DNA from: PFJX01 sp964466195 | GTDB lineage: Bacteria; Pseudomonadota; Gammaproteobacteria; Burkholderiales; Thiobacillaceae | Length of the DNA stretch: 64,000 nucleotides | NCBI GenBank assembly: GCA_964466195.1 | Contig: CAYXMQ010000014.1 | Location: 25,045 to 89,044, forward strand | Direction of reading: 5' to 3' | Shown: one piece after another, positions 27,677 to 36,800 of the stretch | Layout of the letters: each line of letters starts with the position of its first letter | Position numbering within the stretch: position 1 is the first letter of the stretch | Position numbers and translations under genes: made by a program | The notes under the pieces: generated by a model | Told to the model about the DNA's origin: nothing | The model's input: only the letters and a program-made list of their open reading frames with translations | Databases searched by the model: none

Positions 27677-29848
27677 TTAAAAACTGGTCTGGATCGAGAG
27701 ATCGAACGTCCGCGGCGCGCCCAGGTAGACCATATTCGTACCGGAAAAGCTTTCGGCGTAAATCGTGTCGGTCAAATTCTTGCAGCGGGCGACGAGGCGA
27801 GTCCGGCGGTCCAACTTATAGCTGACGTAGGCGCCGAGCAGGGTATAGCCGCCATCGCTCAACGTGTTGGCGGAGTTGGCATAGCGCGATGACACGTAAC
27901 GCAGGTCCGCCCCCAGTTCCACCCGGGGAACCGGGCTGTAGCTCAGCCACAGATTGGCAACCTGCTTCGGGATGTTCGTCGGCCGATTGCCTGCGCGTGA
28001 AACGACGACGCCGCTCACGGTCTCGTTGAACTGGTCATATTGCGCATCGACCAGCGACAAGTTGCCTGCCGCCTGCAAGCTGGCCGTAATCTGGTAGCCC
28101 AGCGCCAGTTCGATGCCGCGCGAAGACTGCTGACCGACCGGGATCGTCGTACCCGGATTGGTCGGATCGCTGACCGCGATGTTGCTGCGCGTGATGTCGT
28201 AATAGGCCAGCGTGCCGTTGCCGCGACCGTCTGCAAAGCTGAACTTGCTGCCTATCTCCCACTGCTTGCCGGTGGTCAGATCGAAGTCGCGGACCTGCGT
28301 GAACGAGGCCGTCGTCAGGATGCCCGCCGGCGGATCGGCAGCCGTACTGTACTGCACATAGACATTGGCATTCGGCGCCAGGTCGTAGGCCAACGCCAGG
28401 CGTCCGGTCAGGGGCGTATACCGGCGCTCGAAATAGGCCGGATTGGTCGCACTGACCACCCGATGATTGGTCACTTCCAGGTCGATGCTGTCGCGCCGCA
28501 ACCCGGCCAGCAGCGACAAGTCCCGAGTCAGGAAGGTTCTGTTTTCCAGGAACAGGGCCAGCGTCTTGAGGCGATTGGTGCGATCCGGATTGAAGCCCGG
28601 CGTCACGCCGGGCAGGCTAAAGAAGGTCTCGGTCGTGAAACTGTACGGATCGACCGTACCGAACGGACCGGCGACCGACAGCGGAAAACGGGTCTGCTGA
28701 TTGATGCTGTAATCCAGCCCGCCGGCCCAGGCGCTGGGCAGGCCTCCGAGAGGGCTGTCCCAGGCGAATTCGACGCGGTCTCCGTTCAGCGTCTGGTCGT
28801 GGCGTTGCAGCAGCGCGTTCGAACGTACCACACCGGTATTGGTGCTGTTGAAGGCATAGGTTTCCACGTTGCGGTAATCGCGCAGCGCATCGTAGTGATA
28901 GAGGGTATTGCGTAGCGTCAGCCGGTCGCTCGCCTTGAATTCCAGAACGGAGCGCGCCCAGCGCACGGTCTGCTGGTAGAGGCCATCCAGCGAGTTGTAG
29001 TTCTTGAAGCGCGTCGCTTCATCAATGGCGATCTGTTCGCCGAGCGGCTTCAGGATAGGCGTGCCCCAGTAGGGACGATCCACCTTCTCATCCTGATATT
29101 CCAGGGCCAAGGTATGGCGCCAAGAAGGGGACAGGTCGGTCAGCACAGACCCCGCCAGCTGCCAGGCTTCGCGTTTGACGCCATCACTCCAGCCGTTGGC
29201 GCTGCTTCGGTTCGCGGCGAGCCGCACGACATTCTTTTCCCCCATTTCTTGATTGGTGTCGACGGCTAACTGGGTGGCATCGAATCGACCATAGCCGGCC
29301 TTCAGCTCGGTCAAATTGCCTCCGCGGTTGGCCAGTTTGGTCAGGTAGTTGACGGTCCCTCCGACGGCGCCGGCCCCGTACAGAAAACTGGAAGCGCCGC
29401 CGACGGCTTCAACCTGGTCGTAGATCCAGCTATCAACCGGCCGGGCGGCGATGGCGTCATATTGCACGGTGATACCGTTGAACAGTTGGGTTACGCTGGC
29501 GCCGGAAAAGCCGCGATAGAACACCGCGCCTGGCGACCCCGGCGCCGACGTTGCCGTCATGCCGGGCACACTCTTCAAGGCCTCCTGAGTCGTTTCAATG
29601 CCGCGCCGCTCGATGGCTTCGCGGTCCACCAGCGTCACCGATGCCGGCGTCGCCTTGACGCTGAGACCCAATCGGCTGCCGGTCTGGCCCTTCCGCTCCA
29701 GATCAAGCGGCTGCCCGATCAGGCTGTCGCTGATGGTCAGTTCGTCCATCACCCGATCCGCCGCCATGGCGTTCGACGAAAAGGCCAGAACCAGCGCCAT
29801 CGATACCGGCTGCAGGGCATTTCGCCCAATCAATTCATGCTGCAACAT
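27677..29848 (-). CDS. TonB-dependent siderophore receptor
   Basis: A 723-residue receptor starting at ATG 29848 (GGGGG upstream), which gives a proper signal peptide ending SSNAMAAD; an in-frame ATG at 29905 has no ribosome site. The plug domain carries ATPASVTLVDREAIERRGI and ALKSVPGMTATSAPGSPG; the barrel ends in IQTSF with terminal Phe. The start of the mature chain (MDELTISDSL) could be the TonB box. It imports a ferric siderophore or other metal complex. No Fur box resembling GATAATGATAATCATTATC is visible in 29849-30009. Confidence 0.92.
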   Translation of the reverse strand: MLQHELIGRNALQPVSMALVLAFSSNAMAADRVMDELTISDSLIGQPLDLERKGQTGSRLGLSVKATPASVTLVDREAIERRGIETTQEALKSVPGMTATSAPGSPGAVFYRGFSGASVTQLFNGITVQYDAIAARPVDSWIYDQVEAVGGASSFLYGAGAVGGTVNYLTKLANRGGNLTELKAGYGRFDATQLAVDTNQEMGEKNVVRLAANRSSANGWSDGVKREAWQLAGSVLTDLSPSWRHTLALEYQDEKVDRPYWGTPILKPLGEQIAIDEATRFKNYNSLDGLYQQTVRWARSVLEFKASDRLTLRNTLYHYDALRDYRNVETYAFNSTNTGVVRSNALLQRHDQTLNGDRVEFAWDSPLGGLPSAWAGGLDYSINQQTRFPLSVAGPFGTVDPYSFTTETFFSLPGVTPGFNPDRTNRLKTLALFLENRTFLTRDLSLLAGLRRDSIDLEVTNHRVVSATNPAYFERRYTPLTGRLALAYDLAPNANVYVQYSTAADPPAGILTTASFTQVRDFDLTTGKQWEIGSKFSFADGRGNGTLAYYDITRSNIAVSDPTNPGTTIPVGQQSSRGIELALGYQITASLQAAGNLSLVDAQYDQFNETVSGVVVSRAGNRPTNIPKQVANLWLSYSPVPRVELGADLRYVSSRYANSANTLSDGGYTLLGAYVSYKLDRRTRLVARCKNLTDTIYAESFSGTNMVYLGAPRTFDLSIQTSF

Positions 29849-30009
29849 CCGCGCCCCCAGTTTGTCATGGCCGACACGGCGACGGATGCCTTGCCGACCA
29901 ACCATTGGAAAGCGGCGGATACTACCGACCCGTTGTGTGCCGAAGAATGCGACATATCGCCGCAGACAGCACGGAGCCGCCCGGCATCGCCGGCGACCGC
30001 CTGTATCCG

Positions 30010-32778
30010 CTATTCGCGCATCGCCTTCGCCGCCATGATCGCCGCCTGAGCCGCCGCCAGACGCGCCACCGGCACGCGCGGGCCGGAGCAGGAAACGTAG
30101 CTCAGGCCGACTTCATGGCAGAAGCGGATCGACGCCGGGTGGCCGCCGTGCTCGCCGCAGATGCCGATCTTCATGCCGGGGCGGGTGGCGCGGCCCCAAT
30201 CCACCGCCAGTTTCATGATCTTGCCGACCCCCTTCACGTCCAGCACCTCGAACGGGTTGTCCTGCAGAATCTTGTGCTGGTTGTACATCGGCAGGAACTT
30301 GTTTTCCGCGTCCTCGCGTGAGAACGAGAACACCGCCTGGGTCAGGTCGTTGGTGCCGAACGAAAAGAACTCGGCCTCCTCGGCCAGCCTTTCCGCACGC
30401 ATGCAGGCGCGCACCACTTCCAGCATGGAGCCGAGCTGGAAGTTGAGCGCGACGCCGGTCGCGGCCTCGACATCGGAGCGGATGCCTTCCACCCACGCTT
30501 TCACCTGCTTCAGCTCCTGTGCGGTGCAGACCTGCGGCACCATGATTTCCGGGTGCACCTCGAAGCCGGCCTTCTGGCACTCGGCGGCGGCTTCCAGGAT
30601 GGCGCGAATCTGCATGGCGTAGATTTCCGGGAAGGTCAGTCCCAGGCGCACGCCGCGATGGCCGAGCATGGGGTTGATCTCGTGCAGGGCGCGCACCTTC
30701 TTCAGCATCGCCTCCTTCTTCTGGATGGCCTCGTCCACCAGCACCGGGTCGGCCGGCAGCGCAACCTGCGGATGCGTGTCGCGGGTGCGGTACATGAAGT
30801 CCACCGCGTCGGACAGCACCTGCATGCCGCGCAGCGTGTCGCGCAGGTGCTTGAGCTGATCGAGTTCTTCCACCAGTTGGTCGGCGCTGGGCAGGAACTC
30901 GTGGATCGGCGGGTCGAGCAGGCGGATGGTGACCGGGCGCGGCGCCATCGCCTTGAAGATGCCGGCGAAGTCGGCGCGCTGGATCGGCAGCAACTTGTTG
31001 AGCGCGATCTGTCGGTCGCCGATGCTCTCGGCGACGATCATTTCAACCACGATGGGCAGACGCTCGACGGCATTGAACATGCGCTCGGTGCGGCACAGGC
31101 CGATGCCCATGGCGCCATATTTGAGGGCGCGCTCGGCATCGGTCGGGGTATCGGCGTTGGCCATCACCTTCAGTTGCGCCATGTCGTCGGCCCAGGACAG
31201 CAGCGTGCCCAGTTCCGGCGAAAAGTCGGCTTCGATCATCGCCACCTCGCCCAGGTAGACGTTGCCGGTGGTGCCGTCGAGGGTGATCACCGTGCCTTCA
31301 CCGAAGGCCTTGTCGCCGACGATGGCCTGGCGCGTGTGGACATCGACATGAATGCCCTCGGCGCCGGCCACGCAGGGTTTGCCCATGCCGCGCGCGACCA
31401 CGGCGGCGTGCGAAGTCTTGCCGCCGCGGCTGGTCAGGATGCCCTGGCTGGCGAAGAAACCGTGGATGTCTTCCGGCTTGGTCTCCTCGCGCACCAGAAT
31501 GACCTTCTCGCCGGCGCGGCCGAGTTTCTCGGCGCGGTCGGCATCGAACACGGCGATGCCCGAAGCCGCGCCGGGCGAGGCGGGCAGGCCGCGCGCCACG
31601 GCCACCGCCCGGGTTTTCGGGTCCAGGCGCGGGAACAGCAGTTGTTCCAGCATTTCCGGCTGGATGCGCAGCAACGCCTGTTGCTTGTCGATCAGGCCTT
31701 CCTTGACCATGTCCACCGAGGTGCGCACCAGCGCGGTGGCGTTCATCTTGCCGTTGCGGGTCTGCAGGCAGAACAGCGTGCCTTTCTCGATGGTGTATTC
31801 GTAGTCCTGCACTTCCTTGTAATGGCCTTCGAGCTGGTCGCGCAACTCGACCAGCTGCCGGTACAGATCCGGCATTTCGCTGGCCAGTTCCGCCACCGGC
31901 TTCGGCGTGCGAATGCCGGCCACCACGTCCTCGCCCTGGGCGTTGGTCAGGTATTCGCCGAACATCACGTTCTCGCCGGTGCCGGGGTCGCGGGTGAAGC
32001 CCACCCCCGTCGCGGAATCATCGCCCATGTTGCCGAACACCATCGCCACGACGTTGACCGCCGTGCCGTTGGCCATCGCCGGAGTGATCTTGAACTCGCG
32101 CCGGTAATCCACCGCGCGCTTGCCGCCCCAGGAGTTGAACACCGCCTTGATCGCGATCTCGAGTTGTTCGTAGGGATCGGCCGGGAAGGGCCGGCCGGTG
32201 TGCTTCTGCACCACGTCCAGGAAGCGCTCGGCGATCTCGGCCAGATCGCGCGCGGACAGGCCGACGTCGTGCTTCACCCCGGCCTTGGACTTCACGGCGT
32301 TGAATTCGTTGTCGAACAACTCCTCCGGCACGCCCAGCGCCACCTTGCCGAACAATTGGATGAAGCGGCGGTAGGCGTCGTGCGCGAAACGCGCGTTGCC
32401 GGTCTGGGCGATCAGCCCTTGCAAGGTCTCCGCGTTGAGGCCGAGGTTGAGGATGGTGTCCATCATGCCCGGCATGGACATGGCCGAACCGGAGCGCACC
32501 GAAACCAGCAGCGGGTTGTCGCGGCCGCCGAACACCTTGCCGCTGGCCGACTCGACCCGCAGCAACTGCATGCGCACTTCGTCCATCACGCCCGCGGACA
32601 AGGCGCGCTGCGGATCGTCGAGAAAGGCCAGGCACGCTTCGGTGCTGATCACGAAACCCGGCGGCACGTTCAAGCCGATCTGCGTCATTTCGCACAGATT
32701 CGCGCCTTTGCCGCCCAACAAATGCTTGTTCTTGCCGTCGCCCTCACTGAAGGCGTACACCCACTTGTTCGTTGCCAT
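30010..32778 (-). CDS. ppdK: Pyruvate, phosphate dikinase
   Basis: A 922-residue enzyme starting MATNKWVYAFSEGDG at ATG 32778 behind GGAGAA. The N-terminal ATP-grasp region (GKNKHLLGGKGANL, SVRSGSAMSMPGMMDT), the phosphohistidine loop GGKTSHAAVVARG with His457, and the C-terminal PEP-binding barrel with GICGEHGGHP (catalytic Cys) are all present. It interconverts pyruvate + ATP + Pi and PEP + AMP + PPi. It follows the glycosyltransferase-like gene by 98 bases on the same strand. It could serve PEP formation from pyruvate or PPi-based glycolysis; no PpdK regulatory kinase gene is visible in the window. Confidence 0.96.
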   Translation of the reverse strand: MATNKWVYAFSEGDGKNKHLLGGKGANLCEMTQIGLNVPPGFVISTEACLAFLDDPQRALSAGVMDEVRMQLLRVESASGKVFGGRDNPLLVSVRSGSAMSMPGMMDTILNLGLNAETLQGLIAQTGNARFAHDAYRRFIQLFGKVALGVPEELFDNEFNAVKSKAGVKHDVGLSARDLAEIAERFLDVVQKHTGRPFPADPYEQLEIAIKAVFNSWGGKRAVDYRREFKITPAMANGTAVNVVAMVFGNMGDDSATGVGFTRDPGTGENVMFGEYLTNAQGEDVVAGIRTPKPVAELASEMPDLYRQLVELRDQLEGHYKEVQDYEYTIEKGTLFCLQTRNGKMNATALVRTSVDMVKEGLIDKQQALLRIQPEMLEQLLFPRLDPKTRAVAVARGLPASPGAASGIAVFDADRAEKLGRAGEKVILVREETKPEDIHGFFASQGILTSRGGKTSHAAVVARGMGKPCVAGAEGIHVDVHTRQAIVGDKAFGEGTVITLDGTTGNVYLGEVAMIEADFSPELGTLLSWADDMAQLKVMANADTPTDAERALKYGAMGIGLCRTERMFNAVERLPIVVEMIVAESIGDRQIALNKLLPIQRADFAGIFKAMAPRPVTIRLLDPPIHEFLPSADQLVEELDQLKHLRDTLRGMQVLSDAVDFMYRTRDTHPQVALPADPVLVDEAIQKKEAMLKKVRALHEINPMLGHRGVRLGLTFPEIYAMQIRAILEAAAECQKAGFEVHPEIMVPQVCTAQELKQVKAWVEGIRSDVEAATGVALNFQLGSMLEVVRACMRAERLAEEAEFFSFGTNDLTQAVFSFSREDAENKFLPMYNQHKILQDNPFEVLDVKGVGKIMKLAVDWGRATRPGMKIGICGEHGGHPASIRFCHEVGLSYVSCSGPRVPVARLAAAQAAIMAAKAMRE

Positions 32779-32876
32779 CTGCGTTCTCCCGGTCGATCCG
32801 CCCAGCCTTGGGCGAAAACCGTAGCATGGCATGGGAAAGCGGAGCGGTCAGCCCGCCATGCGCTTGGCTGATGCGC

Positions 32877-34679
32877 TCAGTCCGGCGCCTGCAGCACGGC
32901 CAGCGCCTGCGCCCAGGCCTGCCGGTTGGCGTGCAGGCCGGTCAGGGCGGCGAGTTGCCGGGCGCGCCAGTCGCTGCGGCGCGCCGGGTCGTCGAGGCGC
33001 GCAATGCAAGCCGACGCGGCGCCGAAATTGTGTGCAATGTTGCCGGCGAACGACTCGAAGTTGGCCACTGCGCCGGCCAGGCCGGGCGTCCGCTGCCACC
33101 AGTGCGCGGCGTCGTGCAGCAGAGTCTGCAGATGGTCGAGGCGCGCCAGGATGGCGCGTTGCTTGTCGCGGTAGGTCTCGCGCATTTCGGCTTGCACCGC
33201 AGCCAGCGTTGCATCCACCACGGATGCGGCCAGGCTGGCGTCGGGATAGCCCAGAGCGGTCAGGCGTTGCATGGAAAACAGCATGACGTCGCCGTGAAAC
33301 TGGCGTTCGAACTCGCCGCACAGGTCGATATGCGCGCTGGCGTCGACGACGCCGGGACGGAATTCGGATTGGCCGGTGGCGTCCAGCGTGCGCTTGTGCA
33401 GCATCGGCACGTTGGCGGAGACGAAGCGCGAGCCGATTTCGGCCTGCAGCAGACGGCCCATGGTCGGGCCGGACATGCGCAGGCGCAGCGGCGCGTAGGG
33501 AATGAACCAGCCCAGCGCGTCCGGCCGGAACACGTAGTTGCCGGTGTAAACGGTGCGCGCCGGCTGCACGCTGGCGGCGGCATCGGAAGGCTCGAACCAG
33601 GTCACGCGGGTGGGATGTTCGCCGTGGAAGAAGCGATTCAGGCGCGTGGAAAACTCCGCGAAACAGGCGGCATTGTCAGGCTCGCCGGGCAACGTGCAAC
33701 GATAACGGTAGGCCGCGGCGGCCGGCTTGAAGCCGAACAGATCGGCCATGTCGTGATAGGCGGCGTCCCGGCTTTGCCCATGCGCGCCGGCGGCATCCGG
33801 CTGCGGGTAAGGCTGTTCCGGCGCGCGCGCGGCCATCTCATGCAGGAAGCCGATCACGTCTTCCAAAAAATTGCCGGCCATCACGGCGGGCGAAACCGGC
33901 GGATCGCCGACCACTTTTCCGGTCAGCACCAGCGCGTCGCTGCGGCTGAAGATGGCATCCAGGTGATAGAGAAAATTCACCGCGCAGACTTCGTTGGCCA
34001 CCACGCGGCCGCCGGTGGCCGCGGGCGGCTCCACATTCACCTTGAATTCCTGGTCGGCGTCGATGGTGTAGAACAAAACCTTCTCGTCCGGGCTGGTTGC
34101 CGACATCCGCGCGTGCAGTTCGGCGCACTTCAGATAAGCGATGTTGCGCATCATCGCCTGACCCTTGTGGCCGAATGCGGTGCGCGCGTGCTGGCCGACG
34201 ATGGGCGTCAGGTCCAGCCCCGCCAGCTTGTCCAGCAGCGCGAGTTGCTCGTCCAGACCGAAATAGTCGGTGCAAAGGCCGGCGCGGTCGAATTCGGCGG
34301 CGATGGCGCGATTCCGCTCGATGCAGCCGGCATCGCTCGAATCGTCGGCCAGCAACACCGAAACCTTGCGCCAGCGGCCGTCCTGCATGCCGCCGTAGCC
34401 ATAGGCGCGGCACAGTTCGAGCAGGCTGCGCAGGCAGTCCTGCAGATGGATCGGGCTGTCCGCCACCGGGATGACGATGACGAAATGGTGGCGGCGCCGG
34501 CCTTCGCCGTGTTGCGCCAGCAAGGCCTCCAAGCGTCGCCAGGCGGCTTGATAGGACGCCAGCAGGTGCGCCTTGAAACCGCCCTGCCAGAGCGCCGTTT
34601 CGAAGCGGGCGATGGCGGCGTGCTGTGCGGCGATCTGCGCGGGCAGGTCAGCGAGCCGACAGGTAGCTGGGGAAGGCAT
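32877..34679 (-). CDS. Glycosyltransferase-like (GT-A fold) protein of unknown role
   Basis: A 600-residue protein with no signal peptide or membrane helix. Residues 65-115 read HFVIVIPVADSPIHLQDCL then VSVLLADDSSDAG, the nucleotide-binding start of family-2-like glycosyltransferases. VLFYTIDADQEF gives a DAD metal motif at 207-209. The C-terminal half (about 420-600) is helical and unassigned. It overlaps the ThDP enzyme gene upstream by 32 bases, so the two are translated together; ppdK follows. A GT-A fold is likely; the sugar and acceptor are unknown, and a non-transferase role cannot be excluded. Confidence 0.6.
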   Translation of the reverse strand: MPSPATCRLADLPAQIAAQHAAIARFETALWQGGFKAHLLASYQAAWRRLEALLAQHGEGRRRHHFVIVIPVADSPIHLQDCLRSLLELCRAYGYGGMQDGRWRKVSVLLADDSSDAGCIERNRAIAAEFDRAGLCTDYFGLDEQLALLDKLAGLDLTPIVGQHARTAFGHKGQAMMRNIAYLKCAELHARMSATSPDEKVLFYTIDADQEFKVNVEPPAATGGRVVANEVCAVNFLYHLDAIFSRSDALVLTGKVVGDPPVSPAVMAGNFLEDVIGFLHEMAARAPEQPYPQPDAAGAHGQSRDAAYHDMADLFGFKPAAAAYRYRCTLPGEPDNAACFAEFSTRLNRFFHGEHPTRVTWFEPSDAAASVQPARTVYTGNYVFRPDALGWFIPYAPLRLRMSGPTMGRLLQAEIGSRFVSANVPMLHKRTLDATGQSEFRPGVVDASAHIDLCGEFERQFHGDVMLFSMQRLTALGYPDASLAASVVDATLAAVQAEMRETYRDKQRAILARLDHLQTLLHDAAHWWQRTPGLAGAVANFESFAGNIAHNFGAASACIARLDDPARRSDWRARQLAALTGLHANRQAWAQALAVLQAPD

Positions 34680-36330
34680 GCTTATCGAGCAGGATTTCGA
34701 TCAGATTGATCGCACCGGTCAGGTCGGCATCGGCGAACAGCGCGTCGATGTCGGCCTCGGCCGCGATGCGGTGATGCTGGATGCCAAAGGCGCGAGCGAG
34801 CAGCGCGAAATCGGGATTCACGAAATCGCAGTCGATGTAGCGCTCGCCATACAGCTGAAACTGATTCTTGCGGATCAGCCCCATCGTGGCATTGTTGATG
34901 ACCACGATATTGAGCGGAATGGCGTAGTTCACCGCGGTCATGATTTCCATGCAACACATCTGAAAGCCGCCGTCGCCGAGGATCGCGAAGGTCGGCGCGT
35001 TCCGGGCGTACATCCGGGCGCCGATCGCCGCCGGGATGGCATGGCCCAGCGAGGAGATGCCGGAGTTGGGGAAATAGTGATTGGCGTGCGAGACGTCGAA
35101 AAAACTCTGCGCGAACACGATGTTGTCATCGAAGATCAACGCGTCCTGCGGGAATCGTCTGGCCAGGCCGGCGAAGAACGCCTCCATCAGGCGGAACTTG
35201 GCGCGCTGCGCGGCGGCGGCTTCGGCCAGCGGCCGGTTTTCCGATTCGCGATGGTCATCCAGCTTGTCGAGGCGGCTGCGCTCGGCCCCTTCCGCCGTCA
35301 GCGTGGTCAGCAATGCCGTCAGCACTTCGCGGATATCGCCGTGGATCGCCACGTCCGGCTTGAACACCTTGCCCAGTTGGCCGGCATCGCGGTCCACCTG
35401 CGCCACTTTCTTGCCGGCCAGCAGCTTGGCGTCCCACAGATAGCTGGTGCGCTCGTTGAAACCGGCGCCGAGAAAGATCACCAGATCGGCATGCTCGACG
35501 ATGTAGCGATAGGCCTGGCCGTTCGAAGTCACGCCGAGACAGCCGAGCGACAGCGCGCCGCCCTCGCTGACCACGCCCTTGGCCTTCAGGCTCGACGCAA
35601 CCGGAATGCCCAGCGCCTCGCTCAGGCTGGCGACGACATCGCGCGCACCCGCCTTGATGCAGCCATAGCCGGCGACGATGACCGGATAGCGCGCCGCCTG
35701 GATCAGCGCCGCCAGCTGCGCCAGCGCGCCGGCATGCGCCGCGACGGTTTCCGTCCTGCGCGGCAACGCGGCGTGCAGATGGAGCTGATCGAGCACGTCG
35801 GCATCGACCATTTCCTTCTGCACGTTGTACGGAATGCTCAACAGCACCGGTCCCGGCTCATGCGAAAACAGCGCCCGCGTGGCCTGGTTGAGCACCTGGC
35901 CGAGGTAATCGGTGCGCTCGACCAACTTGTGATAGCGGGTGATACTGGCAAACAGCGCGCCCTGGTCGATGGCGCCGCCCTCGCCCGAGCTTTCCTGCAA
36001 ACCGCCCTTGCCGAAGATGTAGGTCGAGGTCTCGCCGGTAATCACCAGCACCGGCAAGCGTTCGGCATAAGCGTTGGCGATGCCGGTCACCAGATTGGTC
36101 GCGCCCGGCCCGGCGGTGGCGATGCAGGCGGAGACCTGGTGCGACACGCGGGCGTAACCGCCGGCCATGAACGCCGCGCCCTGCTCGTGCTTGACCAGCA
36201 CGCTCTTCACTTGCGAGTCGCGCAGTTGGTCGTAGATCGGCAATACATGCGCGCCGGGCATGCCGAAGATGACTTCGACGCCCAGCCGCTCCAGGTATTT
36301 GACGATCAGTTCGCTGACGGTGATTTTCAT
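34648..36330 (-). CDS. Acetolactate synthase-like ThDP-dependent enzyme
   Basis: A 560-residue enzyme starting MKITVSELIVKYLERLGVE at ATG 36330. The catalytic Glu is in KHEQGAAFMAGGYARV, and the ThDP/Mg motif is GDGGFQMCC ... NNATMG. Overall it matches the catalytic (large) subunits of acetohydroxyacid synthase. However, no regulatory small subunit gene (ilvH) is adjacent, and the coupled neighbour is a glycosyltransferase-like protein. It may therefore be a catabolic acetolactate synthase or another pyruvate-decarboxylating ligase rather than the branched-chain amino acid enzyme. Confidence 0.82.
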   Translation of the reverse strand: MKITVSELIVKYLERLGVEVIFGMPGAHVLPIYDQLRDSQVKSVLVKHEQGAAFMAGGYARVSHQVSACIATAGPGATNLVTGIANAYAERLPVLVITGETSTYIFGKGGLQESSGEGGAIDQGALFASITRYHKLVERTDYLGQVLNQATRALFSHEPGPVLLSIPYNVQKEMVDADVLDQLHLHAALPRRTETVAAHAGALAQLAALIQAARYPVIVAGYGCIKAGARDVVASLSEALGIPVASSLKAKGVVSEGGALSLGCLGVTSNGQAYRYIVEHADLVIFLGAGFNERTSYLWDAKLLAGKKVAQVDRDAGQLGKVFKPDVAIHGDIREVLTALLTTLTAEGAERSRLDKLDDHRESENRPLAEAAAAQRAKFRLMEAFFAGLARRFPQDALIFDDNIVFAQSFFDVSHANHYFPNSGISSLGHAIPAAIGARMYARNAPTFAILGDGGFQMCCMEIMTAVNYAIPLNIVVINNATMGLIRKNQFQLYGERYIDCDFVNPDFALLARAFGIQHHRIAAEADIDALFADADLTGAINLIEILLDKHAFPSYLSAR

Positions 36331-36554
36331 GCGGTTGCGAGAAGCGCCGCAGGGTGGCGCGTGGTTGGCGTTGGCAGTTGGCAGTTGGCGTAAATCGCAT
36401 CGCGCCGAAAGAATGCGGCGGAAGGGCGGGATTTGAGCACAAGACGCCGTCTGCGGAAACCTTGGCAGGCCGCGCCAAGGTCGTGATTGGCATAGGGTTA
36501 TTGGGACGCAAGCGCCGGTGTGTGGCATTGTGCCCCCATTCTTGGAGACTACTC

Positions 36555-36800
36555 GTGGCCGACCTCAACACGCTCTCCGCGCTCGGTTTTGCGCTGCCTA
36601 CCCCCGCCTACCTGTTTGGCTTGATTCTGTTTGGCCTGATCGGCCTCGCCGCCTACGGCTACGGCAGGAAAACCGCCCGCCCGAAACTGCGCTGGACCGG
36701 CCTGGGCATGATGCTCTACCCCTACGCCATCTCCGACACCTGGCTGCTCTATGCCGTCGGCGCGGCGCTATGTGCGGGGCTGTACTGGATGCACGACTAG
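36555..36800 (+). CDS. Small inner membrane protein, two to three helices
   Basis: An 81-residue protein from GTG 36555 with GGAG eight bases upstream; longer in-frame extensions lack a start with a ribosome site. Three hydrophobic segments are visible (about 15-33, 50-60 and 63-78). Between them is a basic loop GYGRKTARPKLRW. I recall similar short proteins annotated only as small membrane proteins, and no function can be claimed. Its stop TAG shares bases with the stop of the convergent gene at 36797 (CTAG). It is divergent from the ThDP enzyme across 224 bases, which contain short TTGGC-type tandem repeats near 36362-36388. Confidence 0.7.
   Translation: MADLNTLSALGFALPTPAYLFGLILFGLIGLAAYGYGRKTARPKLRWTGLGMMLYPYAISDTWLLYAVGAALCAGLYWMHD

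Noticed and set aside
36331..36554. Short TTGGC-type tandem repeats and a CCTTGGC/GCCAAGG hairpin in the divergent space
   Set aside because: Too short and imperfect to call a regulatory element; no promoter pair could be assigned to either flanking gene.
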